DNA of 62,909 nucleotides. Source: Gnetum montanum. Lineage: Eukaryota; Streptophyta; Gnetopsida; Gnetales; Gnetaceae. Positions 1 through 10,258 of this stretch are shown here, piece after piece. The DNA lies in NCBI GenBank assembly GCA_015680685.1, contig MNCI01010715.1, positions 450,793-513,701 of the forward strand, written 5' to 3'. Under the pieces are notes generated by a model. That model did not search any database. It was not told the DNA's origin and saw only the letters and a program-made list of their open reading frames with translations. The position numbers and the translations under genes are program-made. Positions within the stretch are counted from its first letter, which is position 1. Each line of letters begins with the position of its first letter.

Positions 1-8
1 GGCGCCAA
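1..8 (-). other. PBS of element G (cut by window edge)
   Basis: On the minus strand the bases following the LTR read TTGGCGCC, the start of the site complementary to the 3' end of plant tRNA-Asp (TGGCGCCGTTGCC...). This places the internal region of G to the left, outside the window, so the adjacent LTR is a 5' LTR. Confidence 0.75.
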
Positions 9-430
9 TGATGAGTGGCGAGGTACCCCTACACTCAACCATACGAATATGAGTGTGCACGCATGATTTGGTTGAACTCCGCAAACTAAATGCCTTAACA
101 CCACAAGAAACACTTGGGGTTGATCGTTCGTTGTCTTCCCAGGCTTGCTTGTAAGTGTCACAGTGTATGGTTAAGCAAGTCTGAAGTATGTGATTTTTTT
201 GGTATTTTTCAGGTTTATCTCCTAAGCTATGAGAGAGGAAGGGTTGAGAAACTAACTAACTCTAACTAATGACCTAAGTCTAAATTAACTAGCGTCAGCA
301 TCCGTTCCCACTTACCGGACACACCCTGAACTATGCGACAGTGGTTTACCAAATGCTAATCATTACTGGGATCACCACACATAACGCAAGTGCTCGAAGT
401 GGTCATACTGAGGCACCTATTTAGCTTAAG

Positions 431-722
431 TGTGATAAGCAGCTGATTCCTTAGCTAGTCGTACACACCCGTGGGTGCTCATAACTAAGTCGTACTTATC
501 ACACGTTCTAGCCTAGCGATGAGCAGCCGATTCCCTGACTAGCCGTACAAACTGAACTACCACTGGGATTACCAAGCACAGAATCCTAGAATACGCTACT
601 GGGTTACCAAGCAGTCAATGCTCGTAGTCAAGTCGTACTCACGCGTTGCGACAAGCAGCCGATTTCTTGATTAGTCGTACACGTCCGTAGACGCTTGTAA
701 TCAAGTCATACTTGTGCGCACT
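431..722. repeat. Three diverged copies of a ~75-bp unit inside the LTR
   Basis: Copies at about 431-505, 516-553 (partial) and 648-722 share the core AAGCAGCNGATT followed by TAGTCGTACAC and AAGTCGTACTT. Most other alpha LTRs lack the extra copies, which explains the greater length of this LTR. Confidence 0.65.
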
Positions 723-983
723 AGGAAAGCAGTAAATAAACAATAATAAAACCATGTGCTGCAAGGCTTATCCAATCAAGTTCGTCTTTATTGTCATACA
801 CAACTTGGGTTCGAGTTACAAGCTTCTCGAATAAAGAGCCGTTCACTCTAGGACTCCTACTGCAGGCACATGGGAAAAATTCTTACTCTGGAGTGATCAA
901 TCTGCTAGAGCTTCGCTACTTCTAGCCAGGATTGGGAAATAAGGGGAGTGCCACCTCTTATTTATAGATATGGCGGCGGACCG

Positions 984-1005
984 CGATATCGCGTACGCGA
1001 TATCG
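984..1005. repeat. Perfect 22-bp palindrome in U3
   Basis: Two CGATATCG-type half sites flank a central GCGTACGC and together form a perfect palindrome. It lies 47 bp inside the LTR 5' end, upstream of the TATA box. A further CGATATCG copy follows at about 1019-1026. It may be a factor-binding site in the LTR promoter (inference). Confidence 0.7.
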
Positions 1006-1052
1006 TAGGAAAAGACACGATATCGCGGCACTGTGCATGTCGCGTCTCATCA

Positions 1053-1108
1053 CTAGTGAATGCTTGTAATTCATATGGTTGGGCGTAAGGACTACTGGCT
1101 ACTCATCA
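1053..1108 (+). mobile_element. 3' terminal fragment of a plus-strand alpha LTR
   Basis: The 56 bp match the end of the plus-strand LTRs at 12544 and 27112 (TTCATATGGTTG ... CTCATCA). The rest of this LTR was displaced to the left by insertion of element G. Its end abuts the 3' untranslated region of element A, so it was probably inserted into A before A's 3' LTR. Confidence 0.65.
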
Positions 1109-1329
1109 ATATGCAAGAAGAGGAAAATGTATGAAGAATTTGGAAGATATTAAAGGATATAAAATTGAGAAAATTTGTTAAAATATCAAAGAATAAGATA
1201 GTAAAGAATTAAGAAAATATTAAGAATAGAAAAGATATCAAAGAATTAAAAAATAGAAAAAATGAAAAATAAAGAAATCACATGGTCAAAATATTAGGGG
1301 TAACTCCCCCATAACTATTATCTAAGAAA
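1109..1329 (-). other. 3' untranslated region of A (truncated)
   Basis: AT-rich sequence after the pol region. The GGGGGAG motif that follows IN in this family (compare 18862, 24426, 38017, 61335) is recognisable at 1302-1316. No ORF is supported. Confidence 0.55.
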
Positions 1330-2640
1330 TAAATGTAGAAGATTGAATAGGATTTTGTCTTAGTCTAAGCTATTGTTGAGTCTTCTAATAGTGGAAAGTT
1401 ATGGAATGATTTGACTTATTGAATACTAACAAGAATAAGGTTTTGTACATTGGTCGAGTGATAGATTTGCATGGCATCGAATTGATATGTAACATAAATA
1501 ATATATGATAATTCTCATAAGGTTTAAAACTTAGTCTTTTAAATAACATGGCAAGGGTTATAATATAAGACACTATCTTCTAGTCTTATAAAAACATGTC
1601 TAATCCTAATGTCATGGCAACACTTCATGTACTTCTTATCAATCTCATTACACATGTTGGTGAATAATCAATTTTCATATAACAAATTAAGATTCATTAA
1701 TCATTATTTTTGTGCAAAGTTTACATTTAAGTCAAGTGAATAGGTAATGGTTAGGATATTAAGTTTTTCTTAAAGTGGAAGAGTAGGTAACTTGCCACTG
1801 GAAGTTTCTAGGTTTATCAATATGCTCATAGAACATTGTTAAGCTTAGTGATCTAATCTTTCCAATACCTACTAATATTTTGAGCTAATACACATGTAAT
1901 TTTTTTATTAGTAACTTCAGCCTATCCATTTGCTTACGAATGATATGGCTTAGTGAGTTTATGGTTAATTCCATGGTGTTGCATTAATTTCTTAAATGTA
2001 GTTCCAATGAAATATGTCCCATTATCTTAGATTAGTATTCTGCATACTCCAAATCTATTCACCTCATTTTGTTGAAAAAACTTTACTGTTGTTGTTACTA
2101 TATAATCATTGATTGCAATTGCTTCTACTTACTTGATGCAATGGTAAATAGTCATAATTATGTACAAATTTTCATTAATATTGGTGTATTGGACCTCATA
2201 AAATATATTCCTGAGATATAAAATGGTTCAAATGGTTATATCCACTATTATGATCCTTCATCTCTTTAGCATCCTTCACAAGATTGTACAAATCGATGTA
2301 CATCTCTAAATATGGTAGGTCAAAAATAACCTACCATAAGAAGTTACATAGTAGTCCTTCTTCCTACGTATTTCTCACTACATGATATTTTATCTACATC
2401 TTGTAGGACCCTCTACTAATTTTCTTCTTAAACACATCATCAAGTTAATCCATCCACATAGATCTTATATATATTCACTTGAATTTTCATGAATTGCTTG
2501 ACTCTATGAAGAAATTGTTCCTTCTTTTTATCCCACATAGTAGGGATTTCTTATGATGTCAGGTAAGTCATATAGTCTGTGATCAAAGACTTTGCTACTA
2601 AATCTATAATTGTTTTGGATCTTGTAAATAAGAATTTATC
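1330..2640 (-). pseudogene. Integrase of element A, decayed
   Basis: On the minus strand this matches the integrase of E1 (17600-18835). Recognisable parts are the central catalytic core around 2010-2130 (a FGV-like segment, then a block matching QKLMQH), the segment before the catalytic Glu near 1920-1990 and the ALWAY-like motif near 1830. Integrase would insert the cDNA into host DNA in the nucleus. Several stops and frameshifts remove any function. Its position after RNase H, before the GGGGGAG motif, is as in the better-preserved E1. Confidence 0.65.
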
Positions 2641-2685
2641 TAAAAATTGATTTGATAGAGATTCTTCATTATCTTATGAATGCCA

Positions 2686-3060
2686 TCATAATCTTGAAAA
2701 ATGATCAACTACTACGTTCTCTATCCCTATTCTATCAATCATGGTAATGTTGAAGTCTTGTAATATCACAAGCCATCTTATTACTCTTAAAATGATTGTT
2801 GGTTTGTTCATCAAAAACCTTATTGCATAATGGTTAGTGTGTACATAGATCAAATAAACAAGCACATAATATCTAAACTTCCCTAGTGCATACACCACCC
2901 TTATGAGCTTTTTTACTATAGTGATGTAGTTAAGTTGTGCTTTGGCAATGATACGGCTGGCATAGTGAATATAAGAAGGTCTTTTTTACCATCTAATTAA
3001 GTACTACCCCTAGCACATAGTTGAAATCATCCATCATAATTTAGAAAGATCATGACTAAT
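2686..3060 (-). pseudogene. RNase H domain of element A
   Basis: A 70-residue open stretch (2898-2686) reads KFRYYVL, then VYVHTNHYAIRFLMNKP, and ends VVDHFSRL. These match the E1 RNase H (KFRHYVLGYKVYIHIDHSAIRFL... VVADHLSQL) and the Ty3/gypsy consensus, where the HTDH-like Asp is catalytic; here it is changed to Asn. Upstream, near 2920-3000, is the YxxRxxxxAQLNY-like segment. RNase H would degrade the RNA strand during reverse transcription. Stops upstream make it a pseudogene. Confidence 0.75.
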
Positions 3061-3480
3061 TTAGAGCCTTTAGGGTTACAGTCTCGATTAATTTCTATTT
3101 TAATCTATCTTTTCATACTTTTCTAGCAAAACGAATGATACATCTTTCTTCATTAATTCCACAAGCAATTTTTCCATCTTTGAAAAATTCTTGACAAATT
3201 TTCTATACTACCCTCTATGACCAAGAAATTATCTAACATCTTTAATTGTTTGTGCACTTTGAGTGATGCTCTAGATGACTCTTATTTTATCAAGATTTAT
3301 CTTAATTACTCTTTTTAATACTTTATGCCCTCAGTCCTCGACGTACCCATTCACTATTCAATATTGGATAGATGAATCCAACTTTGAGTAATTTCTCTAA
3401 CTCTTGTTTGACTACTTTCTTAAGTTTAACTAGCGGCTTGATTTAGCTATTGGATTTGTGTAGATGTAATGTTAGAAAAT
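3061..3480 (-). pseudogene. RT remnant of A with the catalytic core deleted
   Basis: On the minus strand the RT entry segment (KLLKVGFIYPI-NSEWV-like) runs straight into the thumb/connection part (DVRxFLGH...YRKFVKNFSK). Compared with E1 (about 16330 to 16695) the whole palm, including the polymerase Asp-Asp motif, is missing. The element therefore could not copy itself after this deletion. Stops are frequent on both sides of the deletion. Confidence 0.65.
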
Positions 3481-3899
3481 GCATGAATCTATGCTAGTTA
3501 TCTCATCATAAGACCATGAAAAAGTTGTTAACCATTTTCTTATGACCTCAAGTAATCTCTATTTCTATTTATTATCAAGACTACCATTGATAATTATCAA
3601 TTTCCTATTATTCATAAAAACATATTATAGTATACCCAATATTGTTTTAAGTTCTAAGAGTTATGGTTTAAACTTGTCAAGAATTTCTAACTCTTCTCAT
3701 CCAATATCGTCTTCATACTAAAACTTAGTGTAGGAAAGTTTTTTTCTTATATGTTTCTTTAACATAAGCTCTTCTAATTTTCTCAATTGGTTCTATACAT
3801 ATATCTAATCTTACTTTTATCTCATCAATCAACCACTGGCTACCTTCTTGTTTGGTGGTTGCCACATACAGGCATTGTTGGATACACATATCTTGAAAA

Positions 3900-4560
3900 C
3901 AACTTCTACATGTTTTTTTATGACTTTTTCTTATGGTCCATACTTCCTACACATAGTTTTAGCCTCTATTGTTGTATGTGATGCACGAAACTCTTTTCTT
4001 TTGTACAACTCTTCTTTCATCTTCCTTGAAAATTTCCAAGAATAAATATCTTATTTCTAATTTAGCATTAATGATGTTAAGCCATGTCCTTCCCATGATG
4101 ATAGAAAACTCTCCTTTATTTTGCCTAACTTGGATGACTAAGAAATTTGCAAGATAGTACCAACCACTGATGGTGGTTACAACATCTTCCACTTGTCCAA
4201 GTGGAATAATAATTGATTAGTCTATAAGCTCTAGTTTGATGTTATACCTCATTAATGAGGATAAATTCCTAAGTCTGAATCTTAAAGAGGCTTACATGGT
4301 GTATTTCCTACTATTTGGAGGTAGATTAAAGAACTTCCTAGGTTGCTTCTCTTCTTAAAAAGTTCCCCTACTTTTATCTAGTGACTCACTATTTGTATGA
4401 GCATGATAGTCATTAAATTCTTCTGTATTGATGGTTGAAGCATGATACTTATATGAGGACTTAGTGTAAGAGAAACAAGATTAGATGAAGTTCCTATACT
4501 CCAAGCATTTTTTGGACTTGTCCTAAAGAAAGGACCTTTTTTTATTTTCATTCATAAGTA
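3900..4560 (-). pseudogene. Aspartic protease region of A
   Basis: The open stretch 4192-3959 reads VTTISGWYYLANFLVIQV and FSIIMGRTWL. It matches the second half of the protease in E1 and E2, where IIMGRAWLSTI is the flap-distal motif. The catalytic DS(G/S) region lies upstream near 4250-4350 and is not clearly readable. Protease would cut the Gag-Pol polyprotein in virus-like particles. The N-terminal KKRPFF-like segment is visible near 4525-4545. Confidence 0.65.
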
Positions 4561-4696
4561 CCCATGATGACCTCCTCTTATGTACTAATTGCACTTATAT
4601 CATTCTTTTGTTTTAGTTGTGTTAGTAGTTCTCCTTATATAACTGGTAGTGGTATTGATGATAATAAATTATGAGTTTGATGAGAGTGCAGTGCAA

Positions 4697-5840
4697 TGTT
4701 GAACCCAAAAATTTGTTCAATTTTAATAAGTATTTTTGTCAAACTTATGCATTTTAATTAATTTCATTCTATATTTAATATAGTTAATTTTTTATCTAAT
4801 GATTATTTTATTTGTTTATGTAAGTGGNCTGCCACCGTTGTTGTCATTAGATAACAATGCTAGCAATGATGTTCCTAGAATTTTTCTGGTTGTGAGCTAT
4901 CTAAATTATCTTATTCATTTTTGCAATGTCTCTCCCACCATTTCTAGCAAATTCATGATAACAAGAACGCTAAATTTGACACCTACACCAAAAATAATGG
5001 ATTGGTATCAAATTCTTCCATATCTATTTATTATTAAAATATTTATTTTTAAACATCGATACATGCAATAGCATGGTGGAGATTGATGAGGATAAGGCAC
5101 CAGCAAAGACCATGGCAGATTTATTTTCTTCTTAGATGAATGCATAGAGCATCACATACCCAAATTAAAACGCCAAGATTGGCAAGAGTACTAACGAATC
5201 GATATTGGGTTTTGAAATACCTAGATATTATTGTAATATTTATTTTTAAACCTGGTGGCAGTATTAAAAAGGATTCATCAAGCACTAGAAAATTTAATTT
5301 TCTTTGGAAGGAAAAAAGGGGATTATGCATACACACCAAAAGAAAATTCATTTCTGTTGAGAAAACAAGAAGAAGGAGTTGATACTAGTAAATTCCATGT
5401 CACATTGGAATGAATTATTCCTAATATTTATTGAAGATTTTTTGAGCCTTGTGGCAATTCTTGTAACTTACAATCAAATTGCTACATTATGGAGACAGTA
5501 GAGTAGGATTGCAATTTAGGCAAGTCTCCTTTGTAATCTTCAAATTATTATTTATAATTCCAATTTGATTTAATTATAAATCTTTATTCTTGAACTTACG
5601 ATTAGAAGTTAGGATAAATGTTTATAGTTTTACTTATAAGTGACAGGCATAAGTATGGAATTTAATTGCATTCAATTCTAATTGTTTATTGTCTTAATGA
5701 TTTCTTTAACCTTTTTAACTGTTCCTCCATGAGATACAACTCATGGGTTAGTCACAAATGAGGTGACAATTTTTGCAACAAAATAAAAATGGAAAATAAA
5801 TTTTAAAGGTATCCTACACCAAATTTTGCCTGGCTCATCA
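4697..5840. mobile_element. Solo LTR of a different family, inserted in A
   Basis: Homology of A to E1/E2 stops at 4697 and resumes at 5841. The 1144-bp insert starts TGTTGAACCC and ends GGCTCATCA, so it has TG...CA ends. It is flanked by the perfect 5-bp duplication TGCAA (4692-4696 and 5841-5845). No gag or pol fits inside, so a solo LTR (or a small non-autonomous element) is the best call. A TATAAATAA on the minus strand near 5550 suggests minus orientation. One N lies at 4828. The sequence does not resemble the alpha or F LTRs beyond the ends. Confidence 0.7.
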
Positions 5841-5845
5841 TGCAA

Positions 5846-7363
5846 CTATGGAGTTGTAGGCCTATGATATTCTGCTAGATAGTAGTGAGAGTAAGTGTGA
5901 ACTAAGGTACCACCTAGAGATATTGACTACTACATATAATATCCATAGGGATTTAGTTTTCGATACATATATTGTTGTCTTGATGGTGACATCCCTCACA
6001 ACTGTGGTTATTACCACCACTATTGATACTACTCTTGTGGTTTAGAATGAGCCCCACTAGGATAGTTTTGTTGTTCATAAGACTATCTAAAATTACCTTG
6101 TGGATAAGGTAATATTTTGGACATCTACTTTTTACTAAATTTTAGATTTAATACATATGCCCCAAATTCTTGTAGATAGGTGATAACAAAACAACATCTC
6201 TTGGGATGTTCATACTAACACATGTTGCATTTATTTTCTTCTCCAAAACTTGAACCTATGACCTCTTCCACCATAATAACTTTTCCTTTATTCTTATATT
6301 TGTCATGTTCATTGTCCTCCTTCTTCTTCTTATCCTTATTTTTTATAAATTTTTGCTCTATCTTTAGTATTATTACAAACTTTCATCCATAGAATCCCAC
6401 ATCTTCTCTACTTTAGCTATAATATCATTGATTGATTCTCATATAGGTAAAGTCTTTCTCTAAATCACATCCTCCATGGTTTCCTCCTCTTAAGTTTCAA
6501 AAACTCTTACATCTCTCTTTCTTAGAGAAGAACCTTTATTATATTCTTCTACTGATAGTATTTTTCTTAACTCACCTTCTTATTTTGCAACTTGATTTAG
6601 TAACCTTTGTATGTGATGGACTATCATCTCTGATAATCTTCCTTGAGCATACATACTAAGGGTCTCTCTAGTTTTGTTCATTAACCTATCAATGATATGC
6701 CTTAGTTGTTTCCTTTAAGATAATTTATTATCTAGGCATTAGTGTAAAAGTGAGTAATACCTACTCATCGGTGCATTAGGGAATTCATGTATCCTTTACT
6801 TTCATCCTTGAATATATTTTCTTAAGCTTAACACTTGTGAATAAGTTTAGTACTTATCATTCAATAGCTAGCATGGTACTCCATCTTTTGATTGATTTTG
6901 GTTCTAAAGACCTATACCAACTTTCTACCTCCTTGATGATTATTCTTGGGAATAACTTTAACTTCTATATTATGTAGAACACATGCATTATGAAATGCTT
7001 GAAGGTGGTGTTGTGGATCTACATTGTATCCCTCTTTAAATTTATAAATGTTATTTGATTCAAGTTGCTTAATTTGATTGTCCCTTAGACACTTTATTAG
7101 AATCTACATTTCTTGTCTTATGTTAATCCTGCTTCTTGTGGCCAACAGGGGTTCTTCATAGCCTTTGGGTTCATAGCCTCTACTATATTAGTGATCCCTC
7201 CAATGTTTGTTATGCTCTCTTCTTCCATTCCTTAGTTCTCTTTCTCTTTCATCATCATCATCTTCAAGATGTCTCTTTCTATGTGTATGTTTTTCATGAT
7301 TCCTTCTTCTTTCCCTGCCATAATCCCTTTGTCTTCATCCTCCCTTATCAAAATTTTTTAATG
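5846..7363 (-). pseudogene. gag of A, C-terminal part with zinc knuckle
   Basis: Minus strand. Near 6180-6240 a Cys-x2-Cys-x3-His-x3-Cys-Cys pattern (YEHPKRCC) matches the Gag zinc knuckles of E1 and D. After it comes the Pro/Gln/Tyr-rich linker that precedes protease in this family. Upstream, around 6560-6720, is the segment matching the CPSHGY...DQLRHLVDGL region of E1 Gag. Gag would package the element RNA. The frame is broken many times. The gene continues at 8209 beyond a solo LTR. Confidence 0.6.
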
Positions 7364-7368
7364 AGTGT

Positions 7369-8203
7369 CGATGAGCAATGAGCCACCCCTATGCCCAACC
7401 ATACAAATCACGAGTGTTCACATGCAATCCAATAGCATTCTATAGACCTTAAGTTCCTAAGTACACTAGTTCCAAGACTTGAAATCTAATCGTGACAATT
7501 ATTGTCTTCTCAACTGCACTTATGGGGCATAATTGCATGGTGAAGTGTAATCGAGGTACCTACTTTTTATTATTTTGTATTTTATTTATCTACGATTAAC
7601 AAGAAGTTGAAACTTAATTTATGAACCAATTTAACTAATATAGTTGCTAATTAGTAACTCACTATCTTAACATAAGTATCCAATCCCACTTTTCGTGCAC
7701 ATGCTAAACACGTATAACACTGTTGAGTTACTAAACGTTAAGCGTTGTTGGGATTACCAAGCATCATGCGCATGCTCGAAGCAATCGTACTTATGTGCTT
7801 AATTAATTACTATTTAATCTAGTTAGCTTACTTTAGCTTAATTACTTGGGAGCATCAAAGGAAATTAAATAAAACATTAAATGCATAAATAAAATATTTA
7901 AAGTAGCCAAGGTGCTGCAAGGTTTGATCAGAAAGCTCATCTTTATTTCTACACATACTATCATGCTCAAGTACACTCAATGACTCCTACTATAGGCACT
8001 TTGGAAAATATTCTAACTTTGGAGAAAAGAAACTACAAGAGCTCTGCTATGCTATGACCAAAAAACTATCTCAAAACCATGTGTCCAAGCACTATATTTA
8101 TAGGCTGACACATACCCCACAATATCATATATCCAACATCGCATCTTGGGGCCCAATATCGAATACCTAACATCGTGGCTCCAATATCATATATGATTCA
8201 TCA
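7369..8203 (-). mobile_element. Solo alpha LTR with perfect 5-bp target duplication
   Basis: An 835-bp alpha LTR in minus orientation, starting TGATGAATC at 8203 and ending at 7369 (CTCATCG, last base changed). It is flanked by AGTGT on both sides (7364-7368 and 8204-8208) and interrupts the gag of A. There is no PBS or PPT next to it, so it is a solo LTR left by recombination between the two LTRs of a former full insertion. TATA box near 8095-8103. Confidence 0.9.
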
Positions 8204-8208
8204 AGTGT

Positions 8209-8874
8209 GATGAAGAGGTTGGCAGACTTGGAGAGTGATGTCAACTAGCTCTCCTTCTACAACCTCTTGATTCATCTTTTCTAGATCTACTAAAGGTCCT
8301 AGTCCTTAGATCCCTCCTAACTCTAGAGTCTGCCTCATCCATTCCAAAATTTTTTGCAAGAGAAAAACGTATCTTTGAGTCCACAAGATCCTTAGTGTAT
8401 GGAGAAAATGATTGAGAGTTAGATTTGTGATATTGATGAGACTTCTTAACTTTATATTTTGCATCTTTTTTCTTAGAAAGTATGATTTTTTAAGGTGCTC
8501 TTTTACCTTTTTCTTGCTCATATCTTGCTTTTATTTTTGCATCTCTTTGAAGTTGAGCTTCATTCAAATGATATGACCTTATCATATTTTCAGTAATATG
8601 GTAACCTTTTTGACAATGGCTAAGCCCTTATTGCTTGAAGCATTGAAGGTGTAGAATAATCTAGTGGTAAAACAATAATGTCTTATAAGTCTCTCCATCT
8701 AAACTATTCATCTTAGTGAAAAATGAATGTGAAATCAAGATAACATGGATTAACATGAGCATATGATATTGTGATTTATATCAATCCACTCCAATTTTCT
8801 TTATTATAGTTTTTGTCATTACTTTTAGTAAGGTTGATAGGAGGTGGAGATTTCACTTTATGTGTGGAAGCCAT
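8209..8874 (-). pseudogene. gag of A, N-terminal part
   Basis: The start ATG at 8874 opens MASTHKVKSPP, comparable with the Gag starts of E1 (12681), E2 (21000) and D (30999), which all begin with a short Ser-rich stretch and then PP. It lies about 150 bp after the 5' LTR. The frame is lost within about 60 codons. The gene is split from its C-terminal part by the solo LTR 7369-8203. Confidence 0.65.
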
Positions 8875-9004
8875 TTTGAATTAATTCATGCTTGAGTATG
8901 TGTTCTTTTTAAAGAAATTATTATAAGTATTGAAAGATAAACTTAAAAATACATAATACAAAAAACCATAATAAAATCAACTAACTAGTAAACATTAACA
9001 TTAT

Positions 9005-9022
9005 CCTCATCAAACGACACCA
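9005..9022 (-). other. PBS of element A
   Basis: On the minus strand, directly after the LTR, TGGTGTCGTT followed by GAGGAT matches the tRNA-Asp-type PBS (TGGCGCCGTTGCC...) with two C-to-T changes in the first ten bases. Confidence 0.7.
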
Positions 9023-9023
9023 A

Positions 9024-10069
9024 TGATGAGCAATGAGAGTTTCCAACACTCAACCATATATGTCACAAATCTACATGTGTGGCTAGATCATAATCTGCAA
9101 ATGGAATAATGTAAGTATACTAGTGATTTGATAATAAGTTCATGATAACAATGAGGTGTTAACCTAGTAGTAAGACTCTTGATTTGAAAGCTCCAAGTCA
9201 TGGGTTCAATTCTACTGGATTCCAAGTTATAAAGTTCTAATTAAACTATATATCTTGGAATGTACCTATATTACAATTATTTCAAGTTTCAACCCATCCC
9301 CCACCTCCCTCTCCCCTTCTGCTTTAATAAATTCATGATCATTTTCTTCTCACTAAAGTTAGCAAGATGCAAAATGTATGGTTTAACTCTAAGTGAGGCA
9401 TATGATTGAATAATGTTGTATGGCTCATAGTATGCTGAAAGTAAACATAGTGATTGAATATAAATTCTATTAACTAAGAACAATGCAAACATAATGTTGT
9501 TCTATCCTAATAGTAATAAGTATCTATTCTCGACTTGCCGAACATGCCCTTAGCTAATATAACCATTACTAGGATCATTAAGTAACTAGCTACTGAGCAG
9601 ATCAAGATTAGCCACTACTAGATTACCAAAAAATTATATTTCTGAGATCAAAATTGGTTGTACTTCTTCTACCAATTATCTAACAAACATTGAAGTGTAA
9701 ATGACATTGGAATATAAATAACAGTAGAAATATAAATTACATAGAAAAGTAAATCTAATCTAAGTAATATGTTGCAGTGATGAGAAACAATCTCAGTCTT
9801 TATTTCTGGTCATGAAGTATGTCCAAGTATAATCCACTTGAATAAAGATGTTGTGTAACTATTAATCATCACACTATAGGCATTCACAACTAACTCTAAC
9901 TTTATTAAAACAAACTACATGAGTTTCCCTAAGTGTTGACCTAAGATGACATTTGACATAACAATGAGCTCATATTTATAGACATGACCATGGCCCACTA
10001 TATCATATTTATGACATCGTATGTGAAATTATGATATCATAGTCAATGTAAAACAAACTTGATTTATCA
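9024..10069 (-). mobile_element. 5' LTR of element A
   Basis: 1046 bp on the minus strand, from TGATAAATC (10069) to CTCATCA (9024). TATA box near 9975-9985. Removing the SINE and one target copy (193 bp) gives about 853 bp, the normal alpha LTR length. No matching 3' LTR is in the window. Confidence 0.8.
9147..9324 (+). mobile_element. tRNA-derived SINE inside the 5' LTR of A
   Basis: A 178-bp insert flanked by a 15-bp direct repeat, TAATAA(G/A)TTCATGAT (9132-9146 and 9325-9339, one mismatch). It contains an RNA polymerase III A box (TAACCTAGTAG, 9160-9170) and B box (GGTTCAATTCT, 9203-9213) at tRNA-like spacing. The tail is C/T-rich. SINEs are transcribed by Pol III and copied by LINE enzymes. 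The exact length match of the LTR after its removal supports the boundaries. Confidence 0.85.
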
Positions 10070-10258
10070 CTATATAACAAGACTTGGTAGGTAAGAAATT
10101 ACTAGTGCGAATCACACTTAAGGCATCATTATATTCCTTTATAGTTCTTAGGGTATACTTGTTTTGTTTAGAGGGTTGCTGTTCAAACCTAAAATAAGTT
10201 TACTATAGGTGCAACCCAAGACATATAGCCAATAGAATACATCAGAAGAATTATAAAC
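10070..10258. other. Spacer between elements A and D
   Basis: 189 bp with no ORF, LTR or repeat that I recognise. It may be a remnant of the DNA into which both elements inserted. Confidence 0.5.

Larger units (their letters stand above)
9..1052 (-). mobile_element. 5' LTR of element G (family alpha)
   Basis: A 1044-bp LTR read on the minus strand. It starts TGATGAG at 1052, has a TATA box (TATAAATA, around 958-967, about 90 bp into the LTR) and ends CTCATCA at 9, next to the tRNA-Asp-type PBS. It matches the other alpha LTRs here (7369-8203, 10259-11097, 31150-31987, 32002-32856, 38178-39022 and, inverted, 26334-27112). It is about 200 bp longer than most because of an internal repeat at 431-722. 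It was inserted close to the end of an older plus-strand LTR, whose last 56 bp survive at 1053-1108. The likely target duplication is CTAGT at 1053-1057, but the other copy is off-window. Confidence 0.85.
1109..10069 (-). mobile_element. Element A: decayed Athila-like gypsy retrotransposon
   Basis: Read on the minus strand the order is 5' LTR (10069-9024), PBS, gag, PR, RT remnant, RNase H, IN and a truncated 3' untranslated region. No 3' LTR is found: the element stops at 1109 against a plus-strand LTR fragment. It carries two solo LTRs (4697-5840 and 7369-8203) and a SINE in the 5' LTR. All reading frames are broken and the RT core is deleted, so it cannot move by itself. The order PR-RT-RH-IN defines it as Ty3/gypsy. 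Confidence 0.85.

Noticed and set aside
5121-5382. ORFs of 76-80 residues on both strands inside the solo LTR 4697-5840
   Set aside because: No recognisable domain, mutually overlapping, and inside an LTR-like unit.
9147-9230. A possible tRNA gene
   Set aside because: A and B boxes are present but no cloverleaf, anticodon stem or acceptor pairing is found, and it lies within a unit flanked by a 15-bp duplication, so it is a SINE head.
10070-10258. Host gene fragment between A and D
   Set aside because: 189 bp with no frame or similarity that I could recognise.
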